From NCBI GenBank assembly GCA_019155185.1, contig CM032807.1, positions 490,001 through 554,000 on the forward strand: DNA of 64,000 nucleotides, read 5' to 3'. The DNA is from Beaufortia kweichowensis (lineage: Eukaryota; Chordata; Actinopteri; Cypriniformes; Gastromyzontidae). The translations under genes and the position numbers were made by a program. Shown here piece after piece: positions 10,861 to 45,860 of the stretch (position 1 is its first letter; the number at the start of each line of letters is the position of its first letter). Under the pieces are notes generated by a model. That model had not been told where the DNA came from and ran no database searches. It saw only the letters and a list, made by a program, of their open reading frames with translations.

Positions 10861-11860
10861 TGTTAATGGAATGACTGATTCTGGTACATTTAATGTTTTA
10901 ATATTTTAACTCGTGTTCATCAGTTCTTCTGCAGACACACATATAAACACAATAACACACATACTGACACCTGCTGGACTGGATCAATGAAATAAACAAA
11001 GTTTATAACGTTTCAGAAACGAATTTAATTTGACTTAAACCTAAAATAGAAATATTTATATAAAATATTTTTATGAATGTATAAGGGTTTACTTAACTTA
11101 TCGCTTTCATTATCATACAATAACACGTTTCAATGTATTTATTTATTCGGGTAATTTTTTTCACACAAACCCTTAAATTTATCTACTAACTATAACAAAC
11201 TAGTGAAAAATAGCACTTTATTACGAAACATTGCGGCTAAAAAAATAAATAAAATGACAAACTCAGTCCTGTCATGATTTCAACTTCTTAAAAGTTTGAC
11301 GTATTTATAGTGACGTTGTTTATAAAACGTAAATACGTAAAGGCTGATTGAGCAGCACGTTATCCATGATAACATATATTATTATGACGTAAATCGTGAG
11401 GTTTTATAAATGGATGAATCAGATCTTATATACGGACTGAATGTGATTTATCTCCTGTAATAGATGATTTCTCGATGTTTCTGTACAAACCCTGTAAATA
11501 TCATTTGACATCTTTTTCCCACAGATGTGCTGATCTTTAATTATGACTGAAATCATTTTATATCGTTTAGATTTCTGAAAATCGAGTGCTGAGAAGAAAC
11601 GAACACAAATATAATCAACACAGTGATTTAAACACTATAACATTTTATTATATAGAGAGTATATATATATATATATATAAATATACATTTCACCAAAAGC
11701 TGAGAAAAAACCCTGAACAGTAAAAACAGAGGAAAACATTCAGTACCACAAATAAAGAGGAATTAAAAGGAGGATAAAGAGTTCAGACAGCAGTGTTTAT
11801 AAGACTGTGAGTCTTTGTGAAAATGAATAAGGCCTGTTTGATTGATCAGTCATGAGATCT
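10861..11860. other. Intergenic DNA between pycr3 and gfus
   Basis: AT-rich sequence with no gene seen. A TTTATT at 11644-11649 is a minus-strand AATAAA about 210 bases past the gfus stop and is a plausible gfus polyadenylation signal. A short (AT)n tract lies at about 11660-11680. Confidence 0.6.
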
Positions 11861-14450
11861 TCATTTCCTGGTGATGTCATAATTAGCCACAAACCAATCA
11901 CAGGTCTCTTTGACAGCTGAAAAACACAAGTCACATCTTCTTTTATTCTGAGTTGCACTTGTTTCTATATTATTGTGTATGAACAGTGAAACGTCACATC
12001 ATGCCTTTGATTCGCACATATACTGATTAAATGAATAGACTGAAAGCAGATGGATAAATATTGTGTTGTTGTGTGTGTTCACCTGTTTTAAACGGTGTGA
12101 ATTTGAAGTCTGGCAGGTATTTGCGTAGTTTTGTGTTGCTGGCGGTTTTCTTGAACTGTCCATCTGCTTTACTGGTGTCATACTGACAGTGACGAGTTAA
12201 AGTTCAGATGTAGATTTATTTATTTATATTTTACCGCCATATCAGCACCAATGGCTATATTCATGGCAATCAACAGTATTTAAAAAAACACATCAATATA
12301 CTAAAACAAACATATATATCAATAACACCCATAATGATAACAATTACATACAATTTTTCAATTTAATATTTGATAGAAATTCTAAAATTATTCCAGGAGA
12401 AACCTTTTTAAAAATGTCCATTAATATATTTTCTGAATAAAAACGTTGTCTTATATCATTTAAACAAACACATTCTATTAAAATATGTTTTACACTCAAG
12501 AATTCTTTACACAAACCGGCTTCTCTTTTAATAAATATGAGAGTCTTGAGTGGCCAAATCCACAACAACCTGATCGTATCTGTTCTCAAAATAATAACAA
12601 TTAAGTCCTTGATTTAATATTGGATTAGTTCAGATGTAGACAAATACTGGATCTACATACGACGATGATGACATGACATCCTTCTTATTACTGAAACATT
12701 ATATTGTCATTGTTGATAATAAACAATATAGTTTTCAAAATGATGAATATGTTAAATATGATTAATAATAAATAAAACGAATCAATCATAAAAATGATAA
12801 TGTCCACTGTGTGTTTATGTGAAAGGATACAATCACATCGTTCTTAAAGCCCAACGATTCAACTACAGCATCTGCAGCATCTTTGATGGACACCTCGTCC
12901 TCTTCACCCACTACAGAGACAGAGAGATGAAGATGAATCAGATCCTGTCCTGTAAGCTTCACAAAGCGAGTATGAGTCAGTCACATGATGAAGTACCTGA
13001 CAGTATGATGGGCTCCACCTCGTCATATTCCCTCAGAACCCAGAGAAACAGACGAGCCAGATCCAGAGAATAGATGAACTGCCGGAGAGGACGACCGGAA
13101 CCCCAAACCTGCAGTGCTTTTCCTTCCTCTACACAACAGATGAGTCACACACACGAACTCTGAATGTGAATCATCGGCAGTGAATGCGTCTTACTCTTTG
13201 CCAGGTATGTCTTGTGAATCAGTCCGGGAAGCACGTGACCGTCCTCAATATTAAAGTTGTCATGAGGTCCAAACACATTGGTGGGGATCACAGCAGTGTA
13301 CCGTCGCCCGTACTGCTGAAAACACGCCCTAAAACACAAACGCATTCATTTCTTATATTTCTAAAAAGAAGAAAATAACATCATGATGTAAAACAAATCA
13401 GAGGATCTTTACTTTAATTCACTTATTTCATGCAAAATCACTGCACATATCAAAGCGAGACAAAGAGAGAGAGGATGGACCTGTTGTGGACATCAATCAT
13501 GCGTTTAGCGTATGCATAACCAAAATTAGATTCATGAGGAGGACCGTTGTGAATCTGAGACAGAGAGAGAAAAGTGTTTGTATATTAAACTGATTTCTGG
13601 AGAAAGTGGAACATACAGCATCAGTCTATGATAGTGTGTGTGTGTGTGTGAACCGTTTACCATGGTCTCATCGATGGGATAGGCTGTTTTATCAGGAAAG
13701 ATACATGTGGATAGACAGGACACAACCTTCACCACGCCGACCTCATGAGACGTCTGCAACACGTTGTCATTTATGTGAATGTTGTTTCTCTGAAATCAAG
13801 AAACAAGTGGAGTGAATATCTAGTTTAACTGTACTGCACTGTGTTCAAGTTATACAAGTGAATGTTCAGAATTACCCAGAAGTCCAGATTCTGTCTCATG
13901 TTTCTGAAGAGCCCACCGACCATAGCGGCCAAATGAATGACGTGTGTCGGACGATGTTTCTGAAAGAGCGCTCTCGTCTCTTCAGCGTCCCTGAATTAAA
14001 TCAATTCAACAGTTACAACATATTCATTTCTAGAACAAAGAACTTTAAAATGAAAATAAACAGAAGATTGTATGAAATGTATCTTCACTTTTTTAGATCA
14101 CCAAACAAATGTAAATCTGTGACTTTTAGGAGCTTCTTTGTACAAAAGGTCAGAGGATTTATTGCATTCACTGAAGCACATGAGACGTTTCTCAGAACAG
14201 TTTATCCATTTAAAAAGACTTTCTGAACATGGCAGCACGTGGACAGAACTTGATAGTGAAAGTATGTCTGATAATATGTTTGATCTGTGAATGTTTGTTA
14301 CATGAGATTGGCATCTTTTGATGACAGGAATATCCACTCCTCTCCTTCTCTTCCTCCTCCCTCCTCCTTTACCACCCGCTCGATCGCTCGCCCGACCAGC
14401 CCGCTGCCACCCGTCACCAACACACGCATCGGCCCGACCTGCCCGTCCAT
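11861..14450 (-). CDS. gfus: GDP-L-fucose synthase (TSTA3/FX)
   Basis: Bifunctional 3,5-epimerase/4-reductase making GDP-L-fucose from GDP-4-keto-6-deoxymannose in the cytosol. Nine coding exons: 14302-14450, 13876-13990, 13661-13789, 13481-13554, 13195-13328, 12997-13128, 12831-12910, 12083-12182 and 11861-11916 (stop at 11861-11863). Phases all agree and give 322 residues (human is about 321). ATG (14448-14450) falls exactly at the exon start. Landmarks in order: MRVLVTGGSGLVGRAIERVV (NADP-binding Rossmann glycines), THVIHLAAMVGGLFRNM, VVSCLSTCIFPDKTAYP (active-site Ser/Cys), HNGPPHESNFGYAYAKRMID (YxxxK catalytic pair), TAVIPTNVFGPHDNFNIEDG, RQFIYSLDLARLFLWVLREY, VGEEDEVSIKDAADAV and a C-terminal ETCDWFVANYDITRK. 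The SDR extended family assignment is clear. The intron at 12183-12830 contains a LINE fragment. The intact frame contrasts with its neighbour pycr3. Confidence 0.97.
12345..12590 (-). mobile_element. 3' fragment of a non-LTR (LINE) retrotransposon
   Basis: An 81-codon minus-strand frame contains SVKHILIECVCLNDIRQRF followed by SPGIILEFLSNIKL, the pattern found at the extreme C terminus of jockey/I-type LINE ORF2 proteins (usually C-x2-C-G...VKHILxEC). The paired cysteines expected upstream are degraded. No reverse transcriptase domain is present, so this is a dead 5'-truncated copy inside a gfus intron. The exact clade is uncertain. Confidence 0.65.
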
Positions 14451-15352
14451 CTGACAGACAGAGAGAGAGAGAGAGAGAGACGGATGATGAGAGATGCTTT
14501 GACAATCAGTGATTAAGAAACATGTAGGAACAACTGCAATAATAAAGTCTCTATCTCTCTGTCTCGACTCCATGTAGTATAATCATGCAATTATTTTACT
14601 ATAGGTTGTTTATTTGTACTATGATATTAATTGAAACCTATTGGTGTCTTATGCAAACACAATAATGTGTTTATATGCAAACCTTCAGCACATGTGATAC
14701 CATGATTTTACCACAGTCCCACGTCTCTCTTTTACATGATTTAAATAAAGTGTGTACTATATTAACAAATAACCTGACAGCCCTATAGCTCACAGTGAAT
14801 GACAGGTAAAACACAGTAAATCAAGTTAAACCACTGACACACCCTTCATAAATTAACACACAGCACACAACATAAAACACACAAAATCTACATCAAACAA
14901 CATTCACATCAGGTCACATTTGATCTCTGTCTGTTCATAACCTTCATGACTAAAGTTTATTGGCAAAGAATGTTTATAAATCCCATTGACACACTAAAGC
15001 ATATGAATAAACACACATTTGTACAATCTCAGATCTTTTATGGGTGAATTAAAACACATTTCAACATTGAGTAGACTGTCAAAAGTGTCACAATTTACTT
15101 GATTTGACCATATTTGCATGTATTTATAAATGAATTCCGAGTCAGATGAGACCATCATGCATTAAAGCATTTAACGTATGAAGTTTAACACAATAAATGA
15201 AGTTTATAAGATAAAGTTGAACACAATGACTTACGTTTGTAAACTCTTAATCAGATTAAAACACAATTATTTGTGTTTTAACTGCAGCCCCTTTATATGA
15301 GGAATAAAGAGTTTGTTGTAATTGTTTAAAGTTTATTAACACGCTGATTTAC
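14451..15352 (-). other. gfus first intron
   Basis: AT-rich intron between the coding start and the probable 5' untranslated exon. A short (GA)n tract lies at 14459-14480. Nothing else is supported. Confidence 0.6.
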
Positions 15353-15480
15353 CTGATCACCGGCTTCTGTCTCGGCAGCACTTCCGCCTTCTGTCACCTT
15401 GACGTCAATGTGTGACGTTGCAGCAGCGCGCTTGCGCAGTCACGCCACCTGCTGGACCGGAGCGCAGCCGTTCACACTGC
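15353..15480 (-). promoter_or_regulatory. gfus: Probable gfus 5' untranslated exon and promoter
   Basis: A CpG-rich island just upstream of a good minus-strand donor (GTAAAT, revcomp of sequence ending at 15352). It holds a full CRE palindrome TGACGTCA at 15400-15407, a second TGACGT half at 15413-15418, and an NRF1-like GCGCGCTTGCGCAGT at 15426-15440. These fit a TATA-less housekeeping promoter. Start site and exon limits are inferred. Confidence 0.55.
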
Positions 15481-15552
15481 AGTCAGTTTGTCATTAAAAC
15501 ATCTTTAACATAATATTGCAATGTTTATAAAATCTGTTTATCAACTCATTTA

Positions 15553-15586
<34 letters not shown>

Positions 15587-18188
15587 AATAGAAATTAAAA
15601 TATTTTTAGTTTTTTCTTGCAAACAAGATTGTTCCTTATATTTTTGTAAAATGAAAAATGAAACATTTTAATGTTAATAATAATAGATACATATTAAATC
15701 TTTAAAACATAAAAAATAACATAATATTTTGTGCTATATAAACTTTCATTTATTATATAGCAGATATTCTTATTCTTGACAAGCAATTTAAAACAAAGAT
15801 TATTCACCCTAACAAGGAATTTGTTACACACATCTTACATTTTACTTTACTGAATATTAATATAACTACATGTGGAATATAAAAACACGCTGAAAAAGTG
15901 TATGTGTGTGTTAAAAAACACAACATCAAAGTCATCGTTTTAACTGTTTATTAAACAATGTTCAGTATGACAGTAATGTCCAGATTAACCTTTAACCTCA
16001 GAACAAAAGGAGGGAGGGGTTTATTAACATGACTCCATAAATACAGTCAAATCATGAGCCTGTGACAAACACACCAGCAGAAATCATCATCACATTTCCC
16101 ATAATCCTGCTTGTGTTGCTGTCATTGATGTGTGTGTGTGTGTGTGTGTGTGCTGGTCTCTAGACGTTAGTCACAGTGGTCTGTTCACAAACATCACATA
16201 TTTGATTTGATTTCATTTCCCATTGTACTTACAATCATCATTTCATTTCTTTAAAGTGTTTTTATCAAATGTTTTAAAATCTAAGTTTACGCTAATGAAT
16301 GAGTTTTAGACCAAAATCTAAATATCTCCAAATGTGTGAAGATTAAACTCTCCTGTTGTCAAATACCCTAGTAAATTCTTTGTTATTTTTTCATGTATTT
16401 TAGCTTTGTTTTTTTACATGTTCTGTACACATAAGGATGTGAATTAATGACTGTGAAACGTGTTTGTGTTGATTTGAGGAAGCCAAACATTGAGATTATT
16501 CAGAACATGTCCAGATCATATTTCTCCCTAACAATAAAATAATATTTAGTCCAAAACAAAAAATGAAACCTATTTATGACCATTATGTAATTAAAAACAG
16601 GTTATACTCTAAGTTAGGATAATAAAAAATTCAACATTGATTAGTGTAATGTAAAAGCTACATCACTTAAATAAATTATTTATATATTATGACAGCAACT
16701 GTTAAATTGTCTCTAACATATTTTAATTTTAATAATGATGACATCCAGACGGGAGACGTTTCATTCTGGCACCATATGGTTATAAGAATGAGAAATGAAA
16801 ACTGAGAAGGAACACAAGTTTCATTTTCTCAAATATGATCTGCAGATGTTCTTAAAGTCTCTCTCTTCATTATCATTGTTCTGGTTCTGATCTCAGTTGC
16901 TTCTCCCATATTCTCCTTCTGAAGGCAGGAATGGCAAGAGAGTGTCAATATTGTGTGTTTGGCAGTGTGGTATAGATCATTACAAGCACCAAACTAAAAC
17001 TCTGTGTGTGTGTGTGGGGAAATGTGTTGTCATGTGCATGTATATGTGAAAAATAAAAGGTGAAGTGTGTAATTTGTTAGATGTTAAAATACCTGTTAAA
17101 AACTATTTCACATTGCTGTGTTTGTCTGTTATCTGTTCCACATAGCAACACCCTAGCAACCACTCCCAAAACCCTTAAAACTCCAGGGTGACATACTAAC
17201 AATCAGTCAAGAACACCTTAAAGACCAGATCTCAATGCCATGGCAACTACACCCTAGCAACCGCATCTCATGTATCGTTACAGTAACAACCACACAACAC
17301 ACCTGAGCAACCACATGGCAACATCCTGACAACCAGTCACAACCCTCAGCTCGCTCACATGTTCTTCAGTGCACGTTACTCTTATTAGCAGGACACACAT
17401 ACGTTACACACTTCACCTTTGATGTAGGTAGTTTATCTCTGAGGGAGTTTGTGTTGTTTGTGCCATTCCAGTGACATGTACACAATACATGTATAAAGCA
17501 ATAAGATGTAACAGATGAACATACAAACACACATTCATATACTTATAAATGCATGTGTGGATCGATGTTTTCTATTTCAAAAGGCAGTACAGTACTTACA
17601 AACCCTTATTCGAATAAATAACAAATAAATTAATCATATATAAAACCAGAGAATGTTCTACAAGTCAGTCGAGTTAAAAATCAGAAACAGACACATTCAA
17701 TACATACATGCACGCTAAAAACCAAAGCAGGAGTGTCACTAGCATGTAAAGACAGATGGGTTATCCATTCACAAACATTCAGAAATCAGCAGGAGATTTT
17801 AAGATTTTAAATGTTTTTGGGGGGTTTGGAAAAGTCTTTTTAATCAGTATATTTGTTTTGTTTTGTGAACTAAAGTTGAAGAAACAAAACCATAAAAAAC
17901 AGATTTAGCAAATAAATCTTACAATAGTTTTAATCATGAATCTAAGAGAAATGCATGAATGTTTCTGCTTAAAATAAAACAAAATAACATTCACTAGTAG
18001 GTTAAGAAACATAGATCATGTGTTTTGACTGGAAACAAGACATAAATACTGATCAAAAAGGGATTTGTTGTGTTGTGTATCGTTGTGTAGAGGCAGTTGT
18101 GTAAACTGTGGGACGAGATTGTGAATCATGTGTGGGTGAACACTTCTTTTCATCTGAAAATGGTTAGGTGTGAATATAAATGTGTGGG
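15481..18188. other. Intergenic DNA between gfus and arhgap39
   Basis: AT-rich, with no gene seen. It contains an (AT)n tract (about 15556-15583), a short (TG)n (16130-16151), and at 17140-17345 several degenerate CCTAGCAACCAC/ATGGCAAC repeats of a kind common in fish genomes. The arhgap39 3' untranslated region presumably extends below 18189; a TTTAAT at 17929-17934 is a weak minus-strand ATTAAA candidate. Confidence 0.55.
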
Positions 18189-36010
<17,822 letters not shown>

Positions 36011-36250
36011 GATGGTCCCTGTCGTTATAAACCCGTGTTAAAGCGCGGCGACGGTAATCCACAGCGCGTCAGTCATCATGAGGCTCGCCCGCCACCGACG
36101 CCGCCGCAGTCGAAGCGAATGAACGCGTATCTGGAGCACGCGCCGTCCGCCCGCGTCTCCGTCACCAGCGACAACCTGACGTCATCTTGCGCCTGCAGCG
36201 GGGCGAGGAGCAGGTTACCATGGCAACTCGAGAACGCTCTAGTGATGGAT
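36011..36250 (-). promoter_or_regulatory. arhgap39: CpG-rich arhgap39 promoter / 5' UTR with CRE and X-box
   Basis: The only strongly CpG-rich stretch upstream of arhgap39 exon 2, spanning about 35590-36250. It contains a consensus CRE TGACGTCA (36177-36184) and an RFX X-box GTTACCATGGCAAC (36214-36227). The inferred start codon lies at its downstream edge. On this basis the region is called as the arhgap39 promoter. The transcription start is not resolved. Confidence 0.55.
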
Positions 36251-37213
36251 ATCAAGACACGCATGTTTGAACAATTGTATGTATTCTTAAGAACATTTTA
36301 GTGAAAGGTTTTAAAAGAACTATTGCCTTGCATTTCTATACGGGTTCTACTATAAAAGAACCTTTAATAAGGTTCTGCGGATCTCTTTTTATGTTAAAGG
36401 TGTTATATGATTGTGTAAGTGGTTCAGGACAGTGAAGTTATTTCCAATAAAAACTGCCACTTGCTTTATCAATATTAAATGTATTATAATCTCTGATCAT
36501 TTTATTTAATGTAATTCTGTCATGAGAGCCCAAAAACATAGTGTGATCACTGTATGTGTCTAATGTGTAACTGTTCTAAATGTGGAGATTTTTCAGCATT
36601 GTTTTGATTTTGAGTTATTCTGTCTTTTGACAATTTATATACTTTTTAAACACCACTATACTGTCTCACCTGCCCCAAAAGACTGAATTAAACTGGATTA
36701 AATGTATCCTAATTCATCTGTTTTCACTTTCTCAGGTTCCTCAATGGTCTTTATCATGCCTTTTACACATATATACGACGTTTTCATATGTTTATGTAAA
36801 CTTTTATATGAAATGTTATTTTTAATGCATGTTGCACTGCAGAACCTATTGAAGAAAAGACAGCGCCATCTAGCGTTTGCCATTGAAAACACTGTCAGAT
36901 GCGCAACTGCAGGTATTAAAACCGTATTACATTTCATTTTATTCCGCCAAATTAACATGTCACGATTTCCTGCAGTGCAGTATAAAACCGTATCATTGTT
37001 ATATAACGCATTTAATCCGTATTTAAAACGCATTTCACGGTGTTGTACGGAACTAATGTGCTACGTATGTTGTTTCCAGGGGACACACAGTTGAGCGGAA
37101 CACTCCAAAAATAAACAAAACACCCTTCACGTGCTGTTACTGACACATCAGTGAACTTTATAAGACATTTTTCACCATGTTTATTATAATGAAGCGTGTT
37201 TTTCTAAACTGAA
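36251..37213. other. Divergent intergenic region arhgap39 / C8orf82 homologue
   Basis: About 1 kb of moderately AT-rich DNA between two oppositely oriented genes. No gene was seen. The last 150 bases should include the C8orf82-homologue promoter, but I recognise no clear motif. Confidence 0.5.
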
Positions 37214-38603
37214 ATGATCATGAGAGCTTTTAACAGGCTGTTCGGTGATAAATGGAGGTTTGTGTTCTGCAGGAATGTGTCCTCATACACACAAGGACAG
37301 AGTCCAGAGGCAAGAATAAGAGAATATTTCTACTATATCGATCATCAGGGGCAGGTACACCACTGACTGCACATGAATATAATGTATCATTTGATGTCAT
37401 CGTCATGTTCATTGATCTGTTTCTTGTTTAGCTCTTTCTGGATGATACGAAAGTTAAGAACTTCGTCACCTGCTTTAAAGGTATTTATCTCATCTCATCT
37501 CATCGCACACATGCACTTACAGTCAGTTTCACCAGTAAAGAAACTTTACTTGATTGAAGTCTGAAGGTCATTTAGGCAAAAATTATGTTTTGCCACACCC
37601 ACTTAATATTTTTACCCCAAGTGGCTTAATAATTGCAGTACAATATGCCTTTCACAAAGTCCTATGCAGATTGTTGTGTAATGTTCATCTAGACCACTAG
37701 ACTGTGATTTACGACTTGCTTAATCCATTTTTCTCCTTCTGGTCTTAAAACTGCTCTTGACAAAAAATGATCATACTATGGTACAGACAGTCATGGTATA
37801 AGATGATGGTATCAGTATTCACCCTCAGATAACATGACCTGAATAGTTTGAACAAATTAAGATGTCCATAAGATTGACTGAATTGCATTATATTCAGTGA
37901 AAGTGAGCTGTCAGCAATTTTGTGTATTTGTGTATAGTAGTTTTTTACCCTGATTTGTGGCTTCTACAGAATCATATACTATTGATATGCCCGTCTTAAA
38001 AGGTTAATACACTTTTTAATTTTCAAAATACATTTATCCACATAAAATGGGTTTTTGCAAATTCAGTTTGTCCTGCTGTATTGATCAATGGTAAAGATGT
38101 ACTTACTTTTGTCTGTGTCATTGGTGTCTGTCTGATCATTAGACCAGCACTTCTTAGTGTTCTTCTTCAGCCGCCTGAAAGCAAACCAGAGCGGACGATA
38201 CCAGCAGGACTTTCCATACCTCTCCCTCTGTGGACGTGAACGAAATTTCCTGCGCTGTGACGATCAGCCTGTGGTCTTCACGCACCTGTTATCAGAGACG
38301 GGCCGTGAGGAATGTCTGTCATACTGTGGTGGTGGGGCTAAACTGACCGTTCCGTTCCGTCCAGAATCTCTCTTCATGCATCCGGTCAGCGGCAGGGTTT
38401 ACCATCCTGCTCCTGAACGGGGCGGAGGGGTCGGGTTAGTACGGTCTGCTTTAGCCATCGAGCTGAGTGCTCACTTTGAGTACGCCACGGGTCAGGAGAG
38501 TACAGCACAGCCCACTCATTTTCTGTGGGGAGGAAATCGACACACTTTAACAAAAGAGTTGGAAAAACACTTTACTGTCCAAAAAGATGCATGTGTAAAA
38601 TAG
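37214..38603 (+). CDS. c8orf82: UPF0598 family protein, C8orf82 homologue
   Basis: Three coding exons: 37214-37354, 37432-37480 and 38143-38603 (stop TAG), in phase throughout, giving 216 residues, which is close to the human length. Family landmarks are SSYTQGQSPEARIREYFYY, DHQGQLFLDDTKVKNFVTCF, LCGRERNFLRCDDQPVVFTH, LSYCGGGAKLTVPF, YHPAPERGGGVGLVRSALA and ELSAHFEYATGQ. The first ATG (37214) is followed two codons later by a second ATG, so either could start translation. The family has no established biochemical function. Human C8orf82 is also adjacent to ARHGAP39, so the pair is conserved. No signal peptide or membrane segment is obvious; the N terminus is basic (RAFNRLFGDKWRF) and a mitochondrial presequence is possible but unproven. 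Confidence 0.93.
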
Positions 38604-38713
38604 AGAATATTAATATGTCTGTTTTATCAGTATTGTCAATGCACTTTAATAGGTTGTATATGTGATTGTAACAGTCCTACTGAAATGAATGTATATTCTG
38701 AATATACTGCTGA

Positions 38714-38732
38714 AATAAATGTGTCTAATAAA
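38714..38732 (+). terminator. Tandem polyadenylation hexamers
   Basis: AATAAA occurs twice, 8 bases apart, about 110 bases downstream of the C8orf82-homologue stop codon. Confidence 0.6.
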
Positions 38733-38914
38733 CTGACTGATTTATTAATTTTGTAAAATTGTTTAGGTTGCCATGACAGCTTATCTAGAATGGCTAATGA
38801 GGGAATGCAAACTTATGAATAAAGACTAAAATAACAGTCAAACTGAGTTCATGGTTTTATTCCTCACAGGTGAAAATGAATCTATAAAGTCTATACAATA
38901 CTAGTGTCAATGTA

Positions 38915-39065
38915 AAACTTTAATCATCTGTTTATATTTGACTTAAGTCCTGTTGATAGAGTTCAGACATCAGAGGAATATCAGTCTATACACGAGTTAT
39001 CTGTATAAAAAATAAAATATATATGTGTTATGAAAAAGAACACACGTTTTTGAGAGGAAACAAAC
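38915..39065 (-). repeat. Dispersed repeat family, copy D (partial)
   Basis: Reverse-oriented partial copy carrying TATATTTGACTTAAGTCCTG, TATACACGAGTTATCTG and GAACACACGTTTTTGAGAGG, matching the 3' half of copies A and C. Confidence 0.7.
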
Positions 39066-39673
39066 TTTAAGAGTCACATCGGTCACTGAGAGACTTTCAA
39101 AATGCAATAAAAGAGAAAACGAAGACATTTCACAGAAATTTAAATGGATCTAATGGCAATTGTATTGGTTATATGATTTTAGGCACATAGTTTAATATGT
39201 TAACATATGTTGTCAAATCATACAAAACAGGAAATATTAAATAAAGGACTTGTAATGAGAAATGTACACGTGACTGGTTTCCATTTCAAACAACTTTATA
39301 AACCATTAGCTGTTTACCATTAAAACCATTATTTGTGTTTTGAGTCTTATTCCAGTAGGATTTTATTGTATTTTATTGATTCCCATTCACCAGATAACAT
39401 CCACCACATTACCAGTAGAGACTGACAATTCCCATTTTACCCATTATATCCAGTAGAATTTCTTTGATGGTTTCTATTGTTTGTTAGCTGTTTACAAACA
39501 CACAGCAGTGATTTTAGGGCGCATGATTGAACTGGGCGGAGTTTAAATACTAGCAGGAAACCCAGTACGACACAGGGTCACCCAGTACACCAGAGAACAC
39601 TGCCTGCAGGGGAGAGAGAACACTGACTGCAGGGGAAGAGAACAGTGAAGAACGTTAAAGAACACAAGAGAAC

Positions 39674-44036
<4,363 letters not shown>

Positions 44037-44819
44037 AGCACAGCGATACAGACGACATCAGACGACATCAGACAACGACATCAGACGTTCCAAAAATCAT
44101 TGAAGACTAAAGTCACAACTAAAAACTCCCTGAAGTCTCTGTGTCTTTAAAAACAAACGGTCCAATTAAAAGACATCTAACACTAATAATATAATAGTAA
44201 AATTATTAATACCTAACTAATAAACCTGTTGACTCATTAATAAATAGATAATTTATGCATCACACTGAAAGGTTTTTATTCAGACATTTAAATATTAGTT
44301 TTTGATTAAACAAAAATCAGTCTGTCCAAAGTGACGTACAAATGAAGATGCATTTGATCTTAAAAGCCAAATGTTTTTTAAAAAACAATTGTTTCTAAAC
44401 TTCAGATAATTTACATGCAGTGTATTAATGTGATGTTGGACTATGGTAAGCATATATATTTGAGATAAGCTTACACTTTGGTCTTTAAAGTATAATGCAG
44501 ACAGCAGAAAATTATCTATATATCTGAAATATGCCATAGTAATATACAATTTATACATTTATAAAAAATATATTTTTATTTAGAATTAATTACTTTAAAG
44601 CACACATATATATAAAACATAAATTAAGCTAATAATATCCTGAAAATCTGTGTATCGACTCTCCAAAAAATGTTTTTCATTTTAGATTAAAGTCTGTAAA
44701 AATGTAATCTACATAAAATTCTGTTAATAAATGAAAGATTATTGTTTTTTTGTGTATAATGTATAAGTATTGTTCTCTTTTGACATAAGTAATGCTTTTA
44801 TTATGGTATCGCAGTCTCG
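44037..44819. other. naprt 3' UTR and intergenic DNA
   Basis: AT-rich. Contains the likely naprt polyadenylation signals and no other gene. Confidence 0.6.
44165..44224 (+). terminator. naprt: naprt polyadenylation signals
   Basis: ATTAAA at 44165-44170 and AATAAA at 44219-44224, about 130 and 185 bases past the stop codon. Confidence 0.6.
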
Positions 44820-45290
44820 CAGATGCCATGCTGTTACCCTGGCAACGGTTATTTTCCGCTCTAAATCACCCTTAGTCCCGCCGCTGTCCTCTCATTGGGT
44901 CTTTCCGCTGTCACTCTGATCTATTTATCGACTTGTGATTCGCCAGCGCACGTGTCAATCACACAAGGCGTCATTTCATTGGTTGACTCGCACGAGAAGC
45001 GAGAGATCAGCTGCGCGTTGAGGCAACAAGTGGATTTTTCGTGTTAAGTTTGTTTTGTTATAATTTCGCGTTATGCGGATGAATTAAATGTATTTACATA
45101 CAAGAGATGATCAGATCGTGTCAGTATTATCTGAAGTGCAGCGATTAAAGTGGAGTTTGTTATTTAACGGCGGTGTTTAAGGGGGATTTACGTGCAGTTG
45201 GGTAATGTGCGCGCGACCCTCTGCGTTGTTGTGAGTGCACGCGCGTTTTTATTTATTACAGGTGTAAAGAGAAAGATCTGCGCGCAGGTG
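44820..45290 (+). promoter_or_regulatory. rhpn1: rhpn1 promoter and 5' UTR with X-box
   Basis: A CpG-richer block upstream of rhpn1. It contains an RFX X-box GTTACCCTGGCAAC (44833-44846), an E-box CACGTG (44949-44954) and an inverted CCAAT box ATTGG (44978-44982). The chosen ATG at 45291 is the first in frame; the sequence upstream stays open for some distance but has no in-frame ATG nearby. Confidence 0.5.
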
Positions 45291-45776
45291 ATGATGTCTG
45301 ATTGTGGTTCTGATGAGGATGTAAATGGACTCACAGCGGAGGAGAGAGGATCAACAGAATCCGTCCGGAAGGTATAAGTGCATGAACAAGAGGTCACATG
45401 TCCAGTAATAGTGTTTTAAAGATGCTTATATGACAAAACTATAGTTTTCATACATTCACATTCACATATCGCATTACTTTACAGAATAAAATGTTATTGC
45501 TATTGCATTATTTGAAGATATTTTGTGTACCATATAAAGTATATGAATATAATAATAGTTCATTTCTATGATATATTTACATTATAAGCATCTGATAACA
45601 TTACATTACCATGATACCATGATATACAGCTATTGCAGTTCTCTGTCTATATCCGAATGTATTTAAATTATTTATAATATTTAAACATGTCTTCATGAAC
45701 TATATAGATATATATATAGATATAGAGAGAGATATATAGATATAGATATATAGATATAGATATATCTATATATATA

Positions 45777-45860
<84 letters not shown>

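Larger units (their letters stand above)
38604..39673. other. Intergenic DNA, C8orf82 homologue 3' end to naprt 5' end
   Basis: Two AATAAA signals at 38714-38719 and 38727-38732 probably end the upstream gene. A reversed dispersed-repeat copy follows at 38915-39065. The last 140 bases hold a small duplicated AGAACACTG(C/A)CTGCAGGGG motif in the presumed naprt 5' UTR. Confidence 0.6.
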
